From Bidens hawaiensis (taxonomy: Eukaryota > Streptophyta > Magnoliopsida > Asterales > Asteraceae), in the NCBI GenBank assembly GCA_021521415.1, contig JAIQDT010002044.1, positions 1 to 64,000 of the forward strand: a DNA stretch of 64,000 bases, in the 5' to 3' direction. Position 1 is the stretch's first letter; every line of letters begins with the position of its first letter. The notes under the pieces were generated by a model, which was given only the letters and a program-made list of their open reading frames with translations, was not told where the DNA came from and did no database searches. A program made the position numbers and the translations under genes. Shown here piece by piece: positions 58,661-64,000 of the stretch.

Positions 58661-59588
58661 TATAGAACAAGCAAGGTTATCCGCGCGTTGCGACGGTGCT
58701 ATTCGTGTTTAGTTGTTACACCAGTCATTATAAATTTTAACCATAAATTAATAATCTTTTAAGTATACATTATCCTAAAAGTCACCGAGATCATTTGGTT
58801 TTGTTTGGTCTAAGCTCAACGATTCAGTCATTAACAATTCACATCGCAGTTTGGGCTAAAATCTGGCTAAACGGAATTGTTCAAACGGAGGAAAAAATAT
58901 ATATTAGATCCCTTGAATTTTTTTGTTCAAAAAAAAGAAAATAAAAATTTATGCATATAAAGTTGTTCGGTGAAACCACCATTATTTAACAAAAAAAACT
59001 ATGATTCTTTTATAAAGGAAAGTGAAATCATAAAGAACTCATTGCCATAATAATCTGGAAAAAAAACCCAAAATGAAATCTTAATTCGTCGTGTAAAGTC
59101 CCAAAATCACATACAATTAAATCAAATAAAGAAAGACAAACCAAACACCCCATCAGAACCGTTACATCCTTTTGTGAAAGGACACTTTGTTTCTTTAGTA
59201 AAGTGAATTACTAAATACTTATATAAGTTAAATGGTCGTTTTAGCTAGATAAATATGTTCTTCAATCAACAAATTGAGGCGGTTGTGAATTTATACAACG
59301 TTTACGTTCATTTATATTCATAACTATATTTGCACCAATTATAATGAATTCTTCCAGACACGTCCATCTTTTACAGTGGAGTACTCCAGCAATTAATCGA
59401 TTACAAATCCATTCTGATCCAAATTCTGAACTCCTAGTTCTATCTCATCCAATTTCGAAACCCTAACCAGAGCATAAATTATGAAATCACTAAAGCCAAA
59501 AACCAAAATCAAATTAGAACGTTGTTGAGCATCGAGAATCTTCAAAATTAATCAAAAAAATGATGATTTAATAAATCCAATTGATGTA
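58661..59588. other. Spacer without recognised gene
   Basis: AT-rich sequence. CCGCGCGTTGCGACGG at about 58681 interrupts the AT-rich context. 59330-59588, read on the minus strand, has GGTTAGGGTTTCGAAATTGG and a low-copy look, possibly old host sequence. No coding frame. Confidence 0.35.
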
Positions 59589-60339
59589 TGTAACATCCTA
59601 AATATCATAATATTAAATAAAGGAAGTTGTGTTTAATTAGTTATCACGTGTAATTAATAATTAATAATAAATAAAGGAAAAGATCATGGACGTGGAATAA
59701 TTAAGAGGGATTAAATGGTGATGGGTCATAAGTCCATGGGCTTTAATGGATATAAATACCCCTTAAGCTCTCCTAAAACCCTAACTCTCATTTCCATCTT
59801 TCCATAATCTCTACATACACTCAAGAACGCACACACACCTCCATTACTATATATAAATGGCCGAGAGAGAGAGGAACGAGATCCGAGACCAAAACCAAGC
59901 TAAATATAGATAGATCTTCAATATACAAGATAGATACAAGATTCAAAGTTCATAACCAAGCTAACCAAGACCAAACGAACACGTCAAGGTACGTTATTGA
60001 TCTTAAAAGTTTATGTTTTAATGAACGTTTGGCCTTGAAACTTAAACATAAAGTGGATCGGTTATAAAAGAACTTTAAAGTAAACAAACTTTACGATTGA
60101 AATGAAAGAAACGGCTCATTTAAGAAAACTCTAGATCTAGTTTTGAGCATTTTGAGCTTAAAGGTTCCAACTTTATGATCTTTCGGGCCAAGTTTAAGCC
60201 AAGATCGGTCATGGAAATGGATATGGGTTGATACCAAGCTATCATAAGATGTTATGGCTAAAAACGGATCAATATTATGATTTAAAATGGCCAAACCCGT
60301 GACCAAGGAACCAGACCCGTCGATTTCAATGACCCAACT

Positions 60340-61400
60340 CGAGTACATGCGCTAGACTTGCATACATGTATGCATTTCGAACACACTTATACTTCGATTA
60401 CAATATACTCGCTCACTGCAGACTACCAGACTATAAACCGCACACATAAGTGATCGGCCATGTGAAGGACTCGCATACAAAATCATATCGAACACAGTAG
60501 GGTCGATCACATTAGGATTTACACCCTTAATATCGCATACAATCGGAAATTGATTTCAATACTAAGGTAAATATATAAATACAATTCGATCACATGTGGG
60601 GTTCGATTACAACGTGGGTTGAATACTAAAAACGGCCAGTCGCTTACAATCAGGTTGGCCACCAACAATGAAACTCGCATACACTTCGATTACTACATAG
60701 ACTCGATTACACCACACTGATTAACTCGATTACATTGTAATCGATCTCTCTAGAAACATGATTACAATGATGTAATCACTTGCATCATTGTGATCGATTG
60801 AAAGGGAGGTCGATTACAAGTTAATTCAAATACAATAATACCATCGATCACTTGTACAAAATCGCATACAATACCAACGTAACTCGCTTACCATGACGAC
60901 GTTGCTCACAAAAAGGACTCGGTTACAATGGAATAATCGCTTACAAGTTGACTCGCATACATTAGAGTTGCTTACAAGGATACCCGTATACACAGAAACC
61001 CGCTTACAATAGTCAGACTCGGTTACTTTGAGCTGGACTTGTTTACCTTGATCCCGATTACAAAAGAGATTCGCGTGCAATGTATATGTAAACACTCGCT
61101 TACACTTAAACTCGCTTGCACTATGCATATATACCCATACTCGCATACAATTACACCTGATTACATTGTATTTGTGTACTCTTCCAGTTCGCATACGTTG
61201 TATTCGGTTTCAGTAACACTTGATTACTATATGCCTCGTATACATAGAAATCGATCACACTAAGGGTCGCATACAATACTTTGTATAATAGGAATCGCAT
61301 ACCTAACACTCGGTCTCAACTGAACTCTCATACACAGATTAAATCCGGATACAATCCTAGTTCGTTTACAATGAGACCCGAGTACAAGGGGAGAAAGAAA
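60340..61400 (+). repeat. Degenerate ACTCGCATACAA-type repeat array
   Basis: Dozens of copies of (A/G)(C/T)TCG followed by C(A/T)TACA or ATTACA, spaced roughly 15-30 bases apart, with no exact period. All are in the same orientation. The density falls sharply outside these limits. It lies within the solo LTR. Confidence 0.75.
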
Positions 61401-61968
61401 GGTTACTCACGAATAGGGTTTCAAAATGGAAAAGAATATTAAAATAATCAAAAGTCTTATGTACTCTGATTAATAATAAAATATTTTAAGAAAGAGAAAA
61501 TAATAATAAAATAATTAAAAACCTTACATTAGGGTTTGCAAGAAAATATAATAAGTACTTGTAATCTAAACAAGGCCAACAGTTTGCACCAGACTTAGCT
61601 ATTTTGACTGAAACACAAATAGGACAAGTATTGATATGTGTAACTTATATACAGTTAGCAGAGCTCAATTAAAGAAGGGAATAACGATAAATGGAGAAAG
61701 AAACAGGATCCATGTGAGTTTCTAACCCCATTCCTTGTTATGTTTTCGGGGCTGTGTGCATACTCGATGTGTTTGTTAATACATTTATCCTAAGTGATAA
61801 GTGTATGCCTTATGTGATTATGTGAAAGGTGTGAATGATTGCATATCAATACGTGAACGATCTTCGGATATTGCACGTACTTTCAAGTTATAATGCTATT
61901 TATAATGTGTATACGATATGTATGTATATATGTATAAATGTGACATGATGTATGGTTGTATGGTAATG

Positions 61969-62133
61969 AAGAGGGAACTGAACCCTAATAATATTCGAGG
62001 AAAGAGGGAACCGGGCCCTAATAATACTCGAGGCAAGAGGGAACCGGGCCAATATAATACCCGAGGCATGAGGGAACCGAACCCTAATAATATTCGAGGC
62101 AAGGGGAACCGGCCCTAATTATACTCGAGGAAA
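61969..62133 (+). repeat. Five 33-34 bp tandem repeats
   Basis: Units begin with GAGGGAACC or a variant, followed by GGGCCCTAATAAT and CTCGAGGCAA. They start near 61969, 62006, 62039, 62072 and 62103. They include GGGCCC and CTCGAG palindromes. Confidence 0.8.
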
Positions 62134-62846
62134 GTAGGGCGTAATGCTCTTTATAATGTAAGATATTAAGGTAAGTAAGTATAAGATAAAAGCATGAAAG
62201 TATAAATGAAATTATATAAGTAAGAATGAGCCTTGCATATGTCAGTGAGCCTTGCATATGTTGTTATTTGTCAACATAGGGAAGACCGGTGAGCTTTACA
62301 TATGTTCATAATTGTGAGTATAGGGACGTGACATGTGAGCTACACACGTATGCATAAGAATGGTAGTAATGTTACAATTACGTGACTATGATGTGTTACG
62401 TTTCGTTACGTTTTCTTATGTTATGTTACGTTATGATGATTTAAATTAGAGAATGATACGGATAATCTGATGCTAAATGATAAACTAGAACTTAGTTAGT
62501 ATAAATAACTTTTAGTATGCACGTAAGGTTTATTGCATGTACTTGTAATTTAGGACGAAGAGTATCGGCGAGGCGGGCTATCCTGACTAAAGGTTGGCAT
62601 CCCTGTTATTTTATTTACGTTTATGTTTAAAGACAACATTTATGCTATGTTTTAGATGTCTGTGAATATTAAATGTTTTCAATTGCATTACACAACGAAA
62701 TATCTTGTCCGAGAAATATGTTACAAGAGTTAATCCAACCGCAATAAGGTTCCAGGTTTGGTCGTTTGGGGTATTACAATTTCGCTAGTTTATACTATAA
62801 CAAACTGCTGAACTTTTATGGCTAAAAACTCCATGAAAGAGTTATG

Positions 62847-63151
62847 TGTTAGGATTAAACACACACACGAACCGAACACGAACACGAAAGAAAAAACGAA
62901 CACAAGGATTTAACGTGGTTCGGTCTAAACTGACCTACGTCCACAGGTGGCAACTAGATATTCTTTTATTGAGTGACGACGATTACAAGTACATAACAAT
63001 CATATATATAAAGACTAATCTAGGGTTTGCGTCTTATTCAACAAGAATTCCAAACCGGGCCAGGCTTCGGTCTGGCCACCCTACACCCGTCTGCCCTTTG
63101 GACTTCAAATAATAAACCGGGCCTACACCGAAAGGCCTACGAAACCCAACA
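62847..63151 (-). repeat. 3' LTR of the non-autonomous copia element
   Basis: 305 bp. The minus strand starts TGTTGGGTTTCG and ends AATCCTAACA, next to a purine tract. Confidence 0.8.
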
Positions 63152-63165
63152 AACTCCCACTTGGA
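63152..63165 (-). other. Polypurine tract
   Basis: Minus-strand CCAAGTGGGAGTT directly before the LTR start, a common form in copia elements. Confidence 0.75.
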
Positions 63166-63267
63166 GGCCTTGAGTACTCTCGTCTGCACTCCTGATTGTA
63201 CTTTTGTAATCTAAACATTTAACTTCTAGTTGCCACCGCCTTCTCCTCAATTAACCTGAAGGCCCGT

Positions 63268-64000
63268 TTAAGCTCCCCGGAGCTCCAACACATCAGTCAC
63301 GGCTAAAACTGCCCCTGACCTGTTCTCTGTCCCTACCGGCTCCCACTGAAACAAACTACCAGATCCTGAGATACCCTGAGAACAAACACTCTCCATATTC
63401 AGCAAGTAGTCCACTGGAGAGACTTTTACAGCTGGAATACTAGTTTTCTTAATCCACTGTCGACCTGGAATTTCTAACTGTAACACGACTTGTGCTCCCA
63501 CTGTCACGATGTCCTCTAACTGATTTAACCTTCCTAGCTCGTTTATCCTGAATCTTCACTGTGGCTATGGGTTCGTTACTTGCAAAACGAACCTTCTTCT
63601 GCCCACGAGATTCTGTGAACCGGACTTTGCCTTTCACTAAAACTGGATTCACTCCTTTCGGTGACATATTGACCATATATAACGAACCCATTTTCTTGCC
63701 ACGAGCAACCACGAGATTCCTTTTGACTACTTTCCACTGCCCAATCCCGAACTTAACATCGTGCCCCTGGTCATCCAACTGCCCAACTGAAATCAAATGT
63801 TTCTTTAAACTTGGAATAACCCTCACGTCTTTCAAAGTCCAAGAAGTACCTACTGAAGTTATCAAATCAACATTTCCCATACCCGTAACCTCTAGAATAT
63901 CATCATTCGCAAGACGAACCTTTCCAAAATCCCCAACCTTAAGATTCTTTATCGTTTCACTACAGTGAGTGGCATGAAACGATGCACCAGAATCCATCAC
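63268..64000 (-). CDS. Gag-protease C-terminal part of a copia element
   Basis: The frame ending at 63449 shows MMDSGASFHATHC (protease active site), then VTGMGNVDL, KHLISVGQLDDQGHD and VVARGKKMGSLYMVN, the whole copia protease. In autonomous relatives the next segment is the pre-integrase zinc region. Here it is a basic stretch (KGKVRFTESRGQKKVRFAS) and a stop. A second frame (63268-63507) overlaps by 59 bases and runs to a stop before the LTR. It may be a frameshifted continuation. The 5' part (gag) lies outside the window. Confidence 0.7.

Larger units (their letters stand above)
59589..62778 (+). mobile_element. Solo Tekay-like LTR of 3.19 kb
   Basis: Starts TGTAACATCC and ends GGGGTATTACA, as in long chromovirus LTRs. 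A TATAAATACCCC box lies at 59750. It shares GGCGAGGCGGGC (62568-62579) with the CCGAGGCGGGCG stretch of the Tekay-2 LTRs. No primer site follows, so it is solo. The five bases on either side (ATGTA and ATTTC) do not match, so target duplications are lost or the ends come from different elements. Two internal repeat arrays are listed separately. Confidence 0.7.
62847..64000 (-). mobile_element. 3' end of a non-autonomous copia element
   Basis: On the minus strand from 64000: protease with DSGASFH, about 550 bases of coding sequence, a purine tract, then a 305-bp LTR. Integrase, RT and RNase H, which should follow the protease, are absent. The element continues beyond the window on its 5' side. 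TTATG at 62842-62846 would be one target duplication copy, and the other is outside. Confidence 0.8.

Noticed and set aside
61918..62118. 66-codon frame with PGPNN repeats
   Set aside because: It is created by the 33-34 bp minisatellite in a solo LTR.

Overview
This window is plant nuclear heterochromatin, and almost everything I can identify in it is LTR retrotransposon. I see no convincing host gene, tRNA or rRNA gene. The host is probably a dicot, and Asteraceae fits best (inference). The reasons are large Sirevirus/Maximus-type Ty1-copia elements with an extra ORF downstream of pol, Tekay/Del-type Ty3 chromoviruses with LTRs near 3 kb, and a coiled-coil ORF upstream of one chromovirus gag.

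Layout. 1-168 is the end of a chromovirus LTR. 169-5460 is a degenerate minus-strand Ty3/gypsy element of the Tat type (gag, protease, RT, two RNase H domains, start of integrase, 5' LTR). 5461-7800 holds a plus-strand copia 3' end, a minus-strand gag fragment and an LTR. From about 57777 down to 7113 runs an old minus-strand Sirevirus, here called element A. It is split by a nest of later insertions. Its parts are gag 54.9-57.8 kb, protease 54.5-54.9 kb, pre-integrase zinc region 52.25-52.39 kb, integrase and RT 13.8-16.8 kb, and an extra ORF 7.8-11.7 kb.

The nest. A plus-strand Sirevirus (16773-52248, target duplication GCAAA) sits in element A's integrase region. A degenerate Tekay-type element (Tekay-1, 17947-29689, duplication ACGTG) sits in that Sirevirus's gag. 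A nearly intact Tekay-type element (Tekay-2, 40736-52177, duplication TCATC) sits in its 3' LTR. Element A also carries a solo LTR (12207-13114, duplication GTATG) and a rearranged LTR remnant (52395-54495, duplication CATAT). By-eye LTR differences follow the nesting order: 11 in 404 bp for the host Sirevirus, roughly 50 in 3.08 kb for Tekay-1, and about 19 in 2.76 kb for Tekay-2.

Right end. 57778-58660 is a plus-strand copia fragment whose LTR carries palindromes. 58661-59588 has no recognised gene. 59589-62778 is a solo 3.2-kb LTR with two internal repeat arrays. 62847-64000 is the 3' end of a minus-strand copia element that goes from protease almost straight to its LTR, with no integrase or RT.

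The most unusual signal is that several unrelated LTRs here carry arrays of short palindromes. Examples are GCGAAGTT/AACTTCGC in the Sirevirus, co-varying CCGGG/CCCGG and CTGGG/CCCAG hairpins in Tekay-1, CGTAAC/GTTACG in Tekay-2, and CATTCGTTAG/CTAACGAATG in the 58.2-kb LTR. Also notable are a young-looking insertion (Tekay-1) with long-dead coding capacity, an extra coiled-coil ORF before gag in Tekay-2, and divergent copies of the Sirevirus extra ORF on opposite strands.
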